Shown here: positions 10,655 through 18,826 of the stretch, in pieces | Numbering within the stretch: the first letter of the stretch is position 1 | Layout: the number at the start of each line of letters is the position of its first letter | NCBI GenBank assembly: GCA_028284955.1 | Contig: JANQQS010000026.1 | Coordinates: 18,068 to 82,067 of the forward strand | DNA length: 64,000 bases | Direction of reading: 5' to 3' | DNA from: Myxococcota bacterium | Lineage (GTDB): Bacteria > Myxococcota_A > Polyangia > Polyangiales > Houyiibacteriaceae | Program-made: the position numbers and the translations under genes | The notes under the pieces: model-generated | Seen by the model: the letters and a program-made list of their open reading frames with translations, nothing else | The model's database searches: none | Told to the model about the DNA's origin: nothing

Positions 10655-11784
10655 GATTCGACCTTCTCAGAGGTTTCGCTCGAGGAGGAGGATTCGTCGG
10701 ACGAAGATCCGCTGGGCTTTGCCTCTTCGCTGGGCTTCGCAGCTTCGGCGGATTTGGCTGGTTCGGTGGCCACCTTGCTACCTTTGGCAGGTCCGCCCTT
10801 CGACGAGGCCGACTTTTTCGACCCGAGAATCGCGTCGACAGCGGCGGACGCATCGGACGTTTCCGACTTGCTGAGTTGAACGAAAATCGCCTCGAGGCCC
10901 GTCGACAAACGCTCCATCCGCAAGAGCCCGGCTCCCGACTCGACGACTGCGCGCGCAAGAGCCTCGCGCACATCGCCCCGCGCACGGACGCGAAGATTGA
11001 CGATGCCGTTGTCTTGGTCGCCCGGCTCGATATCCGTGACCTCGTCCACCGCGTTCAGCGCGCGATGAACATCGACGTCTCCCGGCCGGACCTCGAGCGC
11101 AATCAGAGATCGGTCGCCGTGGCTCGACACCAAGTCTTCCTCGCTGCCCTGCGCGGCGATCCGGCCGCGGTGGAGCATGAGGATGCGGTCACAGGTTTGC
11201 TCGATTTCGGACAGGATGTGCGTGCTGAGCAAAATCGTATGCTGGCCGCGCAAACTCTTTATCATTTCGCGCATTTCGACAATTTGAACGGGGTCCAAGC
11301 CCTGAATCGGTTCGTCCAAAATGAGCAGCGCCGGCCGATGGACAATCGCTTGGGCGATGCCCACTCGCTGGCGGTAGCCGTGGGAGAGCGTGCCGATGGA
11401 TTGATCCGCCACGTCTCGAAGCGCGCAGGTGTCAATGACGCGGGGGAGCCGCTTTTTGATCTCTGCGCCCGACATGCCGCGGAGCTTTCCCGCAAAGCGG
11501 AGATAGCTCGCCACCGTCATCTCGGTGTAGACGGGAGGCGTGTCGGGGAGAAACCCGATGAGCTTCCGGATTTCGTGGGGTTGTTCTTCGGCGTCCAGCC
11601 CGCGGATGGTGACTCGCCCCGAGGTAGGTAGGAGCAAGCAGCTCAGCAACCTCAGGATCGTGGTCTTTCCGGCCCCGTTGAGGCCCAAAAAGCCAACGCA
11701 CTCCCCTTCCTCGATCCGGAAGTCCAAGTCCTGAACCGCGGGATGAGAGCCGTAATACTTGGTGACTTGGTCAACGACAATCAT
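10651..11784 (-). CDS. ABC transporter ATP-binding protein (GldA-like)
   Basis: A 377-residue ABC ATPase. Walker A GLNGAGKT is at 34-41, the signature LSHGYRQR at 133-140, Walker B LLILDEP at 153-159 with D-loop GLDP, and the switch histidine in STHI at 187-190. These support full ATPase function for the Gld-like complex encoded downstream. The core ends near residue 300, after which comes a tail of about 75 residues rich in Lys, Ala, Ser and Glu, which is unusual for this family and probably disordered. It is the first gene of the coupled cluster; an 84-nt gap separates it from the lipoprotein gene upstream, enough for a promoter, though I see no clear -35/-10. Confidence 0.93.
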   Translation of the reverse strand: MIVVDQVTKYYGSHPAVQDLDFRIEEGECVGFLGLNGAGKTTILRLLSCLLLPTSGRVTIRGLDAEEQPHEIRKLIGFLPDTPPVYTEMTVASYLRFAGKLRGMSGAEIKKRLPRVIDTCALRDVADQSIGTLSHGYRQRVGIAQAIVHRPALLILDEPIQGLDPVQIVEMREMIKSLRGQHTILLSTHILSEIEQTCDRILMLHRGRIAAQGSEEDLVSSHGDRSLIALEVRPGDVDVHRALNAVDEVTDIEPGDQDNGIVNLRVRARGDVREALARAVVESGAGLLRMERLSTGLEAIFVQLSKSETSDASAAVDAILGSKKSASSKGGPAKGSKVATEPAKSAEAAKPSEEAKPSGSSSDESSSSSETSEKVES

Positions 11785-11868
11785 CGGTTTGGGCGTCGAT
11801 TCGTATCATGCATTCTGCGTTCGTCAATATCCGAACGGGGCTACCCAAACAAGCGGGAAACCTACGAT

Positions 11869-12438
11869 CTACTCAGTCAGGGGAACATCGATGCTTTCGC
11901 AGCCCGAAACCCCGCAACTCATATTCGCCGGACACTGCACATCGATGCAGGCGCGGACGAGCAGTAACTCGAGCCGGAGGCTTTGCATGTCTTCGAACTC
12001 GAACCGCGCATCCCGCAGCACGACGGCTCCACCATTTTTTCGGGCCACCGCGTCGACCCGAAAGGGCCCGAGGCGACCTCCGCGATGAATCAAACCCAGA
12101 AATCGCGGTAGACCGAGCTCGCTCTGATTCAGAAAGGCTTCGGAACGCTGGCGTTCCCCGAGAGGCCCGGTGACTTCGATCTCGATCTCGTCGATTTCGT
12201 CCGGCGAATTAAGATCGCTATCCACCACCACGACCACCTCGGTCACTCCCGACGCGTCGCTGCTGCATCCCGAAAGCCCGAGACCGAGAAGGCCCAAACC
12301 GACCAAGCCCCGGCCGAAAAACGCCAATCCATCGAGCGCCGAAATCGCGAGGTTGATTTGCCGCCACTGTTTCGCCGTCAGCCAATGTTTCGCTGTCAGC
12401 CAATGTTTCGCTGTCAACCAATGTTTCGCCGCCATCAT
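11869..12438 (-). CDS. Predicted lipoprotein with N-terminal KHWLTA repeats
   Basis: A 189-residue protein of unknown function. The N-terminus repeats the hexapeptide KHWLTA about three and a half times, then a hydrophobic stretch rich in Gly and Leu ends in LGLSGC, a good lipobox with Cys as the expected lipidated residue. The mature part starts with TEVVVVVDSDL and contains four later cysteines (CIDVQCPANMSCGVSGC), suggesting two disulfides. An unusually long cytoplasmic n-region created by the tandem repeat is odd for a lipoprotein; the true start could be internal, but no other ATG precedes the h-region. The ATG overlaps the stop of the upstream TPR gene by 4 nt, so the two are probably one transcription unit. 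Confidence 0.65.
   Translation of the reverse strand: MMAAKHWLTAKHWLTAKHWLTAKQWRQINLAISALDGLAFFGRGLVGLGLLGLGLSGCSSDASGVTEVVVVVDSDLNSPDEIDEIEIEVTGPLGERQRSEAFLNQSELGLPRFLGLIHRGGRLGPFRVDAVARKNGGAVVLRDARFEFEDMQSLRLELLLVRACIDVQCPANMSCGVSGCESIDVPLTE
12368..12437. repeat. 18-nt tandem repeat encoding KHWLTA
   Basis: Three full units (12368-12385, 12386-12403, 12404-12421) and a partial fourth of TGTTTCGCTGTCAGCCAA, with one change in the first and third. They encode the repeated hexapeptide at the start of the lipoprotein. Frame is kept with any copy number. Confidence 0.9.
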
Positions 12439-13304
12439 CGAAACTCCAGTACGGGGGGATTGAAGTCGCCTTGCGCTGCCGCCGCCGAAGTCTCGTCGTC
12501 GCGAAGCAAAACATAGGTGACGCCCGCCGCGGCACCCGCCACGAGCACAGCACCCAAAACGGTCCAGAACTTCCAGTTCCGTCGCAACGGAACGGAGTCG
12601 TCTTTTTCGGGAGGGGGGCGGGTATGTGCCACTCCAGAACGCGTCTCTTTCGGTTTCGGCTCGACCGACACGTTCGGCGCAGCGCCCACTGGCGGAACCA
12701 CCACGCGAACGGATTGGGCGCCGCGTTCGGTGACGGTGACTTCAGCCCGCGCGACCTCTTTGCCGCCCCGCTCCGCAACGATGACATGGCTCCCCGGGCG
12801 CACGTGAATGTTGGTCCCGAGGCGCTCCTCCGATAGCTCGCGCCCGTCCAGCGTGACGTACGCGCCATGGGTCACCCCGGCGAGCTCAACCTTGAGGGTT
12901 CCCGAGCGTGCCTCGATCTTGCGAAGCAAGGCTTCGACTTGCTTCTTGGTCTCCTGGGTCTGTGGGCCCGGGTCGTCAAACGTAATGCCCTGTAGGATGT
13001 CCTCGGCCTCGGCGTACTCCTGAAGCTCGACCAGAGCCACGCCCAGATTGTATCGGACCGCCGCGGTGTCGCGAACCCCGATCACTTGCCGAAATTTGTC
13101 CGCGGCCTCCCGCCAACGACGCAAGTCTGCGAGTTCTATGCCTTGTGCGAACGCCGCGCGGGCCCGACTCACCTGCTCCGCGGACGGCGTCGGGGCTGGC
13201 TCCGATTGAGCGCGGGCCTCTGCCGAAGAACCAGCCCAGGCTGCCAACACGAGGGCGACCCCGAACCAATCTCGGGCAAAGCAAAACATGGGATGTCCAT
13301 ACAT
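12435..13304 (-). CDS. Secreted or anchored TPR protein with PEGA-like domain
   Basis: A 289-residue protein. A signal peptide (FGVALVLAAWAGSSAEARAQ) is followed by two to three tetratricopeptide units (ARAAFAQGIELADLRRWREA and AVRYNLGVALVELQEYAEAE), then a PEGA-like beta domain (VTHGAYVTLDGREL, RPGSHVIVAE) and a C-terminal transmembrane helix (FWTVLGAVLVAGAAAGVTYV). TPRs usually mediate protein contacts; PEGA domains are common in myxobacterial envelope proteins and kinases. The gene is divergent from the pseudokinase at 13331 with a gap of only 26 nt, and that protein also ends in a PEGA domain, which suggests related work. The start at the first Met or at MFCFARDW five codons later cannot be decided. 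Confidence 0.75.
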   Translation of the reverse strand: MYGHPMFCFARDWFGVALVLAAWAGSSAEARAQSEPAPTPSAEQVSRARAAFAQGIELADLRRWREAADKFRQVIGVRDTAAVRYNLGVALVELQEYAEAEDILQGITFDDPGPQTQETKKQVEALLRKIEARSGTLKVELAGVTHGAYVTLDGRELSEERLGTNIHVRPGSHVIVAERGGKEVARAEVTVTERGAQSVRVVVPPVGAAPNVSVEPKPKETRSGVAHTRPPPEKDDSVPLRRNWKFWTVLGAVLVAGAAAGVTYVLLRDDETSAAAAQGDFNPPVLEFR

Positions 13305-13330
13305 GGCTCAACATCCTACAATGAACAGGC

Positions 13331-15577
13331 ATGGCTGCATACTTGGAGGACCGCTACGAGTTCGGGGACGAGCTCGATCGCTTGCCGCTCGGTCGTAGGT
13401 TCAAGGCCAAGGATCGACGTTTCGGAGAACCCGTCGCGGTCTCCGTGCTGGAGGTCGAGGGAGAAGGCGCGGATGCCACGCGCGCGCAGTTCACGAAAGA
13501 CGCCGACGCGCTCGAACGACTGAGACATCCGCACGTGGTGCGCGTTCGGGATGTCGGCCGCTCTCGCGCGGGTCACCCCTACATGGCCACCGAGCCGTCG
13601 GTCGGTCAGTCGATCGGAACACGACTGGAGGAAACCCCATCACTTCTCATTACCGATTTGCTCCGAATCATCGCCGGAGCGCTCGACGGGCTCGCCGCGG
13701 TGCACGCAATCGGCACGACACACGGAGACATTGAGCTCGCGCACATTTGTCTCTTTCAGGGAGGGAGCCCCAAACTTACGGGTTTTGGACTGAACTGCGC
13801 CTGGGACCGCACCGGCCTCGTCTCGGCACAAGACCGCGACGCGCGCGTCCAGCGCTCGCTCGCGTACATGGCGCCCGAGCAGGCCCGCGGTGAAGCACCA
13901 ACTCCTCAGAGCGACATCTTCAGCATGGGCGTGGTGTTGTATGATGCAATTGCGGGCGCATTGCCATGGCCCACGACCGAACGAGACGCCGTGCGTGAAA
14001 CCATCGCGGAAGGCATCTTCGTTCCGCTAAGCGAACGCCGACCGGAAGTGACCGGCCCGCTGGTTCGCACGATCGAACGCGCCCTGCAGTTGAACCCTCA
14101 CGAACGTTTCGAGAGCGCGACGAGTATGCGCAAGTCTTTGATGTCGGCGATGATCGCGTCGCCCGAAGTCTGTCAGCTTTCGCTCCCCATCGCGCCTCGC
14201 GGTCAGCTCGAAGCTTCTGAAGAAGCAAGCCAGGTCCACGTACGCGCGCCGGGGCCCATGTTCCAGTTGGACCTGCCCGACCAGCCGGCCAAACCGAAGC
14301 GATCAGAGGAAATCGACCGCGCGGTAGACGAAGCAATCAACGATTTTGAGCGGAGGGAGCGAGAGGAACAGCGCCCCGACGTACCAGCGCCGATCGATCC
14401 TGCGCTGGAAGTCGCCGACACCACCAAGCACGCCGCGGTAGAATCGCTCTCGGCCGCGCCAGAAGCCAGAGAGCTCCTCGAAGACGAGACAGTCGGCGAG
14501 GGAGACCGCGACAGCGCTACGGAAGTCCTTGAAGTGGGCGAGCTGCTGGAAATTCTTCCTTCCGCAGAGCTTGCCACCAAAGGCAACACAACTTCATCGT
14601 CATCACCACGACCGGTCACCGTTCCGCCGCCGGTGCCCATTCCTCTGCTGACGAAAAAGGCTGCCCGCAATTCCAACCCTATCGCCCCCGTCGCGCAGTC
14701 CGCGGGACGCAACGGCTCATCGTCTCGCGCTTTGGCGGTGAGCCGCGCCCCAGACATTGAGTTTCCTCCCGACGTGGACATCTCCGAAGACGAATCACCG
14801 GGCGCCGATTCGCTGGTCCCCGAGTCCTTCGCGTCTTCGCCGCAGCCGGCGCTCGCAAACCCGAGACCTGAGGTTGATCTTAGAGGTGAATCGACCGTGC
14901 CCGATTTGCCGCTCGAACGCCGAACCACCACGTGGCGACCGGGGAAACGGGGTCGCACTGGACGATGGTTGTTCCCGGTTCTCGCGGTGGGCGGCTTGGC
15001 GATCGGCTGGTTCGCTTGGACGCGAACGCAGCGGGAACCTGTACGCGACGCGGAAGTTGCTCCAGAACAGTACGCGACAAACGAAGTCAACGCGAACGAC
15101 GAAGCGAACCGGGATCAACCCATCAGCACGGATATCCCCGGCGGCTTGAGCCAGACACCATCAAGCGAAGTGAACCAAGACGACGAACTCGAGGCGTCAA
15201 GCGAGGAAGCTGACAAGAAAACTGTCGCGGTAACCCTCACGCCGCTCCCCGACAACGCCGTCATAACGGTCGATGGAGAAACCCGCCGCCCACCCATTGA
15301 GGTACCGAACGACGGGAAGCCCCACGCCATCGCGGTTGATGTTCCCGGTTATCAAACGTGGCGCGAACAGGTATCAGCAGACGGAAACCTCACCTTTTAT
15401 TTGAAGCTCGAGCGCATCACGGTTCCGTCGACCGTCGCAAAACCATCCGAAGAACCCAAACACGCCAGCCGCCGAATCGCTGCCGCGAAACCCGCGCGAG
15501 CCAGAAAACCGCGACGACCGCGCAAGACCCAGGGCCCCCCCGAGCAACCCAACGTCATCCGAGATCCCGGGTTCTAG
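13331..15577 (+). CDS. Ser/Thr protein kinase-like protein, predicted pseudokinase, with PEGA domain
   Basis: The first 280 residues of this 748-residue protein have the fold signature of Hanks-type kinases, with APEQ (181-184) and the DIFSMGVVLYDAIAG helix (195-209). The catalytic residues are lost, however. There is no glycine-rich loop; the VAIK lysine is Ser (VAVS, 35-38); HRDLKPxN reads HGDIELAH (131-138), keeping Asp but losing Lys and Asn; and DFG reads GFG (151-153). A long disordered acidic/Pro-rich linker follows, then a single membrane helix (LFPVLAVGGLAIGWFAWT) and a PEGA domain (VTLTPLPDNAVITVDGE) outside the membrane. It probably acts as a scaffold or sensor, not an enzyme. Repeat R1 begins directly after the TAG stop. 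Confidence 0.85.
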   Translation: MAAYLEDRYEFGDELDRLPLGRRFKAKDRRFGEPVAVSVLEVEGEGADATRAQFTKDADALERLRHPHVVRVRDVGRSRAGHPYMATEPSVGQSIGTRLEETPSLLITDLLRIIAGALDGLAAVHAIGTTHGDIELAHICLFQGGSPKLTGFGLNCAWDRTGLVSAQDRDARVQRSLAYMAPEQARGEAPTPQSDIFSMGVVLYDAIAGALPWPTTERDAVRETIAEGIFVPLSERRPEVTGPLVRTIERALQLNPHERFESATSMRKSLMSAMIASPEVCQLSLPIAPRGQLEASEEASQVHVRAPGPMFQLDLPDQPAKPKRSEEIDRAVDEAINDFERREREEQRPDVPAPIDPALEVADTTKHAAVESLSAAPEARELLEDETVGEGDRDSATEVLEVGELLEILPSAELATKGNTTSSSSPRPVTVPPPVPIPLLTKKAARNSNPIAPVAQSAGRNGSSSRALAVSRAPDIEFPPDVDISEDESPGADSLVPESFASSPQPALANPRPEVDLRGESTVPDLPLERRTTTWRPGKRGRTGRWLFPVLAVGGLAIGWFAWTRTQREPVRDAEVAPEQYATNEVNANDEANRDQPISTDIPGGLSQTPSSEVNQDDELEASSEEADKKTVAVTLTPLPDNAVITVDGETRRPPIEVPNDGKPHAIAVDVPGYQTWREQVSADGNLTFYLKLERITVPSTVAKPSEEPKHASRRIAAAKPARARKPRRPRKTQGPPEQPNVIRDPGF

Positions 15578-16192
15578 CCCAGCTGTGTTCTCTGGAGGGG
15601 CTGGCCACAGCCGCTGTGTTCTCTGGAGGGGCTGGTCGCAGCCCCTCCCCCCACGAAATACGATTCCGCGGGGGCCCCTCCCGACGCCGGCCGCTCACGC
15701 GGCCGCCCCATCGCTCCGCGACGGGGCCCCGGTCGCGTCGAGCTTCAGCCCGTGCGACAAGACTTGCGGACGACTACACCTTGGTCCTCCCGCAGTTCTC
15801 CACCACGAAACACAGCACATGCAGCCTGGCGGGGGAGTTTGGGTGACTGTGTGGTTCGGAGGGTTTGAGGCAAACCCTCCCCCCACGAAATACGATTCCG
15901 CGGGGCCCCCCTCCCGACGCCGGCCGCTGTCGCGGCCGCCCCACCGCGGAGCGGCGGGGCCCCAGCAGTTTGACCCCACACAACCAGGTCACGTGCAGCC
16001 TGGCGGGGGAGAGGGTCTGGGTGCCAGACCCTCAGAAAACACAGCCTGGCGGGGGAGTTTGGGTGAATCGGCGGGGTCGTACCCCGGCGAGAGGGTCTGG
16101 GTGCCAGACCCTCAGAAAACACAGCCTGGCGGGAGAGTTTGGGTGAATCGGCGGGGTCGTACCCCGGCGAGAGGGTCTGGGTGCCAGACCCT
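15578..16192 (-). repeat. R1: multi-hairpin 3' repeat
   Basis: A 615-bp GC-rich block between two convergent genes with no credible coding frame. Read on the minus strand from the stop of the lipoprotein at 16191, it starts with hairpin A (GGGTCTGG-CAC-CCAGACCC), then B (CGGGGT-ACG-ACCCCG), a spacer with CACCCAAACTCCCCCGCC, and a block D built on GGGGCCCCGCCGC. Then come hairpins with stems such as GGAGGGTTTG/CAAACCCTCC (15858-15880) and GGAGGGGCTG/CAGCCCCTCC (15625-15648). Within it, an 80-bp unit is repeated in tandem (16011-16090 and 16091-16170, one mismatch; a third copy starts at 16171). The series A to E occurs about twice. See the findings on the R family. Confidence 0.85.
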
Positions 16193-16784
16193 AATTTAAT
16201 TGATAGCCAAGGAGCGTGGCGCGAACCGACGCTTTCATTTGCGTCACGTTGGTGACAAGGCTCGCGTGTACCGCTACGGGGCCTACGTCCGGGCAGTATG
16301 TCGTGACCACCTTTCGGCCATCTGCTCCTCCAGTTTCTTCGACCCGGACGCAGCGCCTGAACGTGCCCGCTTGGGTGTTCATTGACATATCCACATCACG
16401 AATCCGGGCGGTTCGACCCGAGGCGGCGTCCCACTCGCGTCCGACGGCAATCGGGCCGCGCAAAAGCCATGCTTCGTGAGCCGGCTGGTAGATCCCTTCG
16501 GCCCGTACCTCGTACTTCACGGATGGGCTTCGATTATTGCTGACTTCGTACTGATTTCCGGCAGAGGACACTACGCGAGAGATACTCAGCACGCGCTCGT
16601 GTCCCGTGTCCACCGAGTATGACCACACGTTGCCCTTCGCCAGTGGGTAAAGCTGTTGCGGCGTTGGCGGCGCGGCATCTCCGGCTCTCCCTGACTGGGC
16701 TCCGCCGCACCCGACAGCAAGAGACAAAACCGTCCACGCGACCAAGGCAGGGATGATTAGAGGACGTACTTGAATGAAACCCAT
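16191..16784 (-). CDS. Predicted lipoprotein, function unknown
   Basis: With the ATG at 16784 the protein has 197 residues and begins MGFIQVRPLIIPALVAWTVL, then SLAVGCGG, a lipobox with Cys as first mature residue. The mature part holds beta-rich segments (QLYPLAKGNVWSYSV, YEVRAEGIYQ, REWDAASGRTARI) of the kind seen in small outer-membrane lipoproteins with a clamp or barrel fold, but I recognise no named family. It ends GYQLN, where the TAG stop overlaps the first base of hairpin A of repeat R1. A TTG start six codons earlier is possible. Its 5' end overlaps the small membrane protein gene upstream by 28 nt. Confidence 0.75.
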   Translation of the reverse strand: MGFIQVRPLIIPALVAWTVLSLAVGCGGAQSGRAGDAAPPTPQQLYPLAKGNVWSYSVDTGHERVLSISRVVSSAGNQYEVSNNRSPSVKYEVRAEGIYQPAHEAWLLRGPIAVGREWDAASGRTARIRDVDMSMNTQAGTFRRCVRVEETGGADGRKVVTTYCPDVGPVAVHASLVTNVTQMKASVRATLLGYQLN

Positions 16785-17068
16785 ATCAGCAAAAGCAAAC
16801 AACCGACGAGCACCGCCATTGATACCGGATCGATCGTAACCCGAGCGTACAGCGCCCGTGCTTCTTCAGCCACTTCTCGCTGCCGAAGAGCAGCCAGCGA
16901 CGCACACAGCCGGCGAACAGATCGATAGTCTCCCGCGGCAAACGCCGCGTTGGCTTGCTCCAGGGTGCGCTCTGGATCCTGGCCCGACTCAGAATCACCT
17001 ACCTCGCCGCCGGCATCTTTCACCCCGGAAGGGTAGCATCTATTGACTTCTGGAGCGGTTTCGCCCAT
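16757..17068 (-). CDS. Small tail-anchored membrane protein, unknown
   Basis: A 103-residue frame. The centre (ERTLEQANAAFAAGDYRSVR, then RLCASLAALRQREVAEEAR) looks like one to two TPR-like helix pairs, and the C-terminus is a single hydrophobic helix (VSMAVLVGCLLLLIWVSFKYVL), so it should be tail-anchored with its helical part in the cytoplasm. The frame starts inside the divergent receiver gene, and a GTG at 17023 gives a start nearer to the conserved-looking part. It precedes and overlaps the lipoprotein gene, suggesting a two-gene unit. Confidence 0.6.
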   Translation of the reverse strand: MGETAPEVNRCYPSGVKDAGGEVGDSESGQDPERTLEQANAAFAAGDYRSVRRLCASLAALRQREVAEEARALYARVTIDPVSMAVLVGCLLLLIWVSFKYVL

Positions 17069-17489
17069 TCACTCGTGCGTGGACTCTTCAGGGAACGACG
17101 AACGGCAACGCCCTCCAGACGGCAACGCCGTGCTGGTTATCGATGACGATCCCGACCTTCGATTGATCATTCAAAAGCTGATTGAGGGCGACGGTCATCG
17201 CGTGCACACCGTGTCGGATGGAGCCGCCGCGCTCGAATTCTGCGCCTCGGATGTGCCACAGCTGATCATTGCCGACCTCATGCTGCCCAAAATGGATGGC
17301 GAAGAGTTTTTGCGTCGTTTCAAAAACCAGTTTCCCGATCAAGACGTGCCCGTCATCCTGGTCTCGGCGAGCGCGATTCGTCAGGAAGTCGCCAAACGAA
17401 CGAACGTGGCAGCGTCGCTCCCCAAACCCTTCGATGGCGACGAGTTGCTCGAGCTGGTTCGCAAATACCTAGGGACCGCGCCGCGGTAG
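17043..17489 (+). CDS. Single-domain response regulator (CheY-like receiver)
   Basis: A receiver domain alone: VLVIDDDPDLRLIIQKL holds the acidic pair, LIIADLMLPKMDGEEFL the phosphoacceptor Asp, VILVSAS the conserved Ser, and LPKPF the Lys. There is no output domain, so it should signal by phosphorylation-dependent protein contact, as CheY or SpdR-like proteins do. No kinase gene is adjacent. The nearest partners in the window are the chemoreceptor-like protein at 18827-20503 and the Ser/Thr kinases, but no link can be shown. The open frame begins at a TTG at 17043; about 28 residues precede the domain, and the true start is probably a later GTG. Confidence 0.85.
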   Translation: MTSGAVSPIHSCVDSSGNDERQRPPDGNAVLVIDDDPDLRLIIQKLIEGDGHRVHTVSDGAAALEFCASDVPQLIIADLMLPKMDGEEFLRRFKNQFPDQDVPVILVSASAIRQEVAKRTNVAASLPKPFDGDELLELVRKYLGTAPR

Positions 17490-17504
17490 ATCGCTACGCG
17501 TGGC

Positions 17505-18293
17505 TCACGTCGAGCCAGCTTGTCCCCGGGTTCGTCGGTAGGTAATGAGAAACGCCACCCCGACGGAAAGAAAGTAGAGCACCACCAGGGGAACCAACAT
17601 CATGAGTTGTGATCCGACATCGGGCGGAGTGAGAAACGCAGCCAGGAGCGTCGCGATCAGCACCCACCACCGACCGAACTTGAGCAACTGTTTCCAGTCG
17701 ACGATGCCCGCAGCCGCCAAAAAGGTCACCACCACGGGCACCTCGAATACGACTCCGAACGCGAGCAACATTCGCGTGCAAAACGTCAAATAGTCGTTGA
17801 TCATCAGCGTCGGCGTGACCGTCAGGTTGTGGCTCGGAAGCACTCCCGCAAACCCCAGCAGCGTCTCGAATGCCATCGGGAAGACGACGAGGTAGCCAAA
17901 CGCCGCGCCTCCCGCGAAACAGATCGTGGACGCGATGACGAAGGGGATCGCGAGCAATTTCTCCCGCCGATAGAGCCCCGGCGCGACAAAACCCCAGACC
18001 TGCCAAAACAGCCATGGCGCCGACGCGAGCAGACCCGCGACCACGGCAATTTTTAGATAAGCAACGAAGACGTCGACGGGGCTCGAAAAATGGATTTGAG
18101 GCGGCCCGAGTTTGAGCCTGCCAAACGCGTGGACGAGAGGTCGCACCAGAAGATCGAGCAGTTCCTCACGAAAGATCCACGCGACCCCCATTCCCGGAAG
18201 AATTCCCCAAATGGCGCGGATGATACGGGTTCGAAGTTCGCCGAGATGATCGAAAAAGCCCATCTCAACATCGTCTTCCGGGAGGTCAGTCAT
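17505..18293 (-). CDS. tatC: Sec-independent translocase subunit TatC
   Basis: TatC is the polytopic receptor of the twin-arginine export system and binds the RR signal peptide of folded proteins. The 262-residue protein has the family hallmark FFDHLGELRTRIIRAI near residue 13, six hydrophobic segments, and the motif LFWQVWGFVAPGLYRREK, matching the F-W-Q-x-W-x-F-x-x-P-G-L pattern. The loop before the third-fourth segments (FGYLVVFPMAFETLL) is also typical. Its ATG overlaps the stop of the tatB-like gene by 4 nt. No separate tatA is seen in the window. Confidence 0.96.
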   Translation of the reverse strand: MTDLPEDDVEMGFFDHLGELRTRIIRAIWGILPGMGVAWIFREELLDLLVRPLVHAFGRLKLGPPQIHFSSPVDVFVAYLKIAVVAGLLASAPWLFWQVWGFVAPGLYRREKLLAIPFVIASTICFAGGAAFGYLVVFPMAFETLLGFAGVLPSHNLTVTPTLMINDYLTFCTRMLLAFGVVFEVPVVVTFLAAAGIVDWKQLLKFGRWWVLIATLLAAFLTPPDVGSQLMMLVPLVVLYFLSVGVAFLITYRRTRGQAGST

Positions 18294-18781
18294 GCGCGCT
18301 CCGGCTCCTTATCCTCCGTCGGAGATGGGCTATCCGTTCGAGGCTGGCCTTCCGTAGATGACTGGGCTTCGACAGGCGACTGCGTTTCTACGGGCGACTG
18401 CGTTTCTACGGGCGACTGCGCCTCAGCGGGTGAGGGAGCACCGTGAGCGTCTTCACGCGCAACCGCGCCGGCGGGCATCTGAGTGGCTGGGGCAGAGGTC
18501 GCGTCCGGGCTTTCTGAGTTCGCGTGATCGGCCCGAGGGCGGGTCACCGGAGGTCGAACGGGTGGCTTCGTGCCAATGGGATTGCGAAAGTCGTCGTCTC
18601 GAAGCAGCTCATCGATTCCCGCCTGCCGTCGAAGATCCTGCGCGGCTCGACGGAACTCGCGCAAAACCCGTCCCACCGCGCGCATAAAGGTAGGCAACCG
18701 ATCCGGCCCCACTGCAATGAGGAGCACGATGAGAATCACCGCCCATTCGCCTGCACCTATCCCAAACACGCCCGCGAGCAT
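18290..18781 (-). CDS. tatB: Sec-independent translocase protein TatB (TatA/B family)
   Basis: A 163-residue protein with one N-terminal membrane helix (GEWAVILIVLLIAVGPDRLP, with the Gly-Pro hinge) and an amphipathic helix (FMRAVGRVLREFRRAAQDLR). The Glu in GAGEW and the GPDRLP hinge favour TatB over TatA, as does its position fused by a 4-nt overlap to tatC. It should form the receptor complex with TatC at the inner membrane. The C-terminal tail is long and low in complexity; the hexapeptide SPVETQ is repeated, encoded by the 18-nt tandem repeat at 18373-18426. The tail is probably disordered and not needed for transport. Confidence 0.88.
   Translation of the reverse strand: MLAGVFGIGAGEWAVILIVLLIAVGPDRLPTFMRAVGRVLREFRRAAQDLRRQAGIDELLRDDDFRNPIGTKPPVRPPVTRPRADHANSESPDATSAPATQMPAGAVAREDAHGAPSPAEAQSPVETQSPVETQSPVEAQSSTEGQPRTDSPSPTEDKEPERA
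18373..18426. repeat. 18-nt tandem repeat in tatB tail
   Basis: Three units of CGGGCGACTGCGTTTCTA (18373-18390, 18391-18408, 18409-18426) with a weaker fourth before them. They encode SPVETQ on the minus strand. Confidence 0.85.
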
Positions 18782-18826
18782 GAATCGCGGACGACCGGTC
18801 AGGCAAGCGATGATTTTGCGAAATAC

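Noticed and set aside
15578..16192. Retron or other RNA-templated element
   Set aside because: No reverse transcriptase or paired msr/msd arrangement is present in the window.
15585..16199. 204-codon frame and others inside R1 and R4
   Set aside because: They consist of translated hairpins (Pro/Arg/Gly-rich) and run through both strands; the paired changes in the stems show the DNA is structural.
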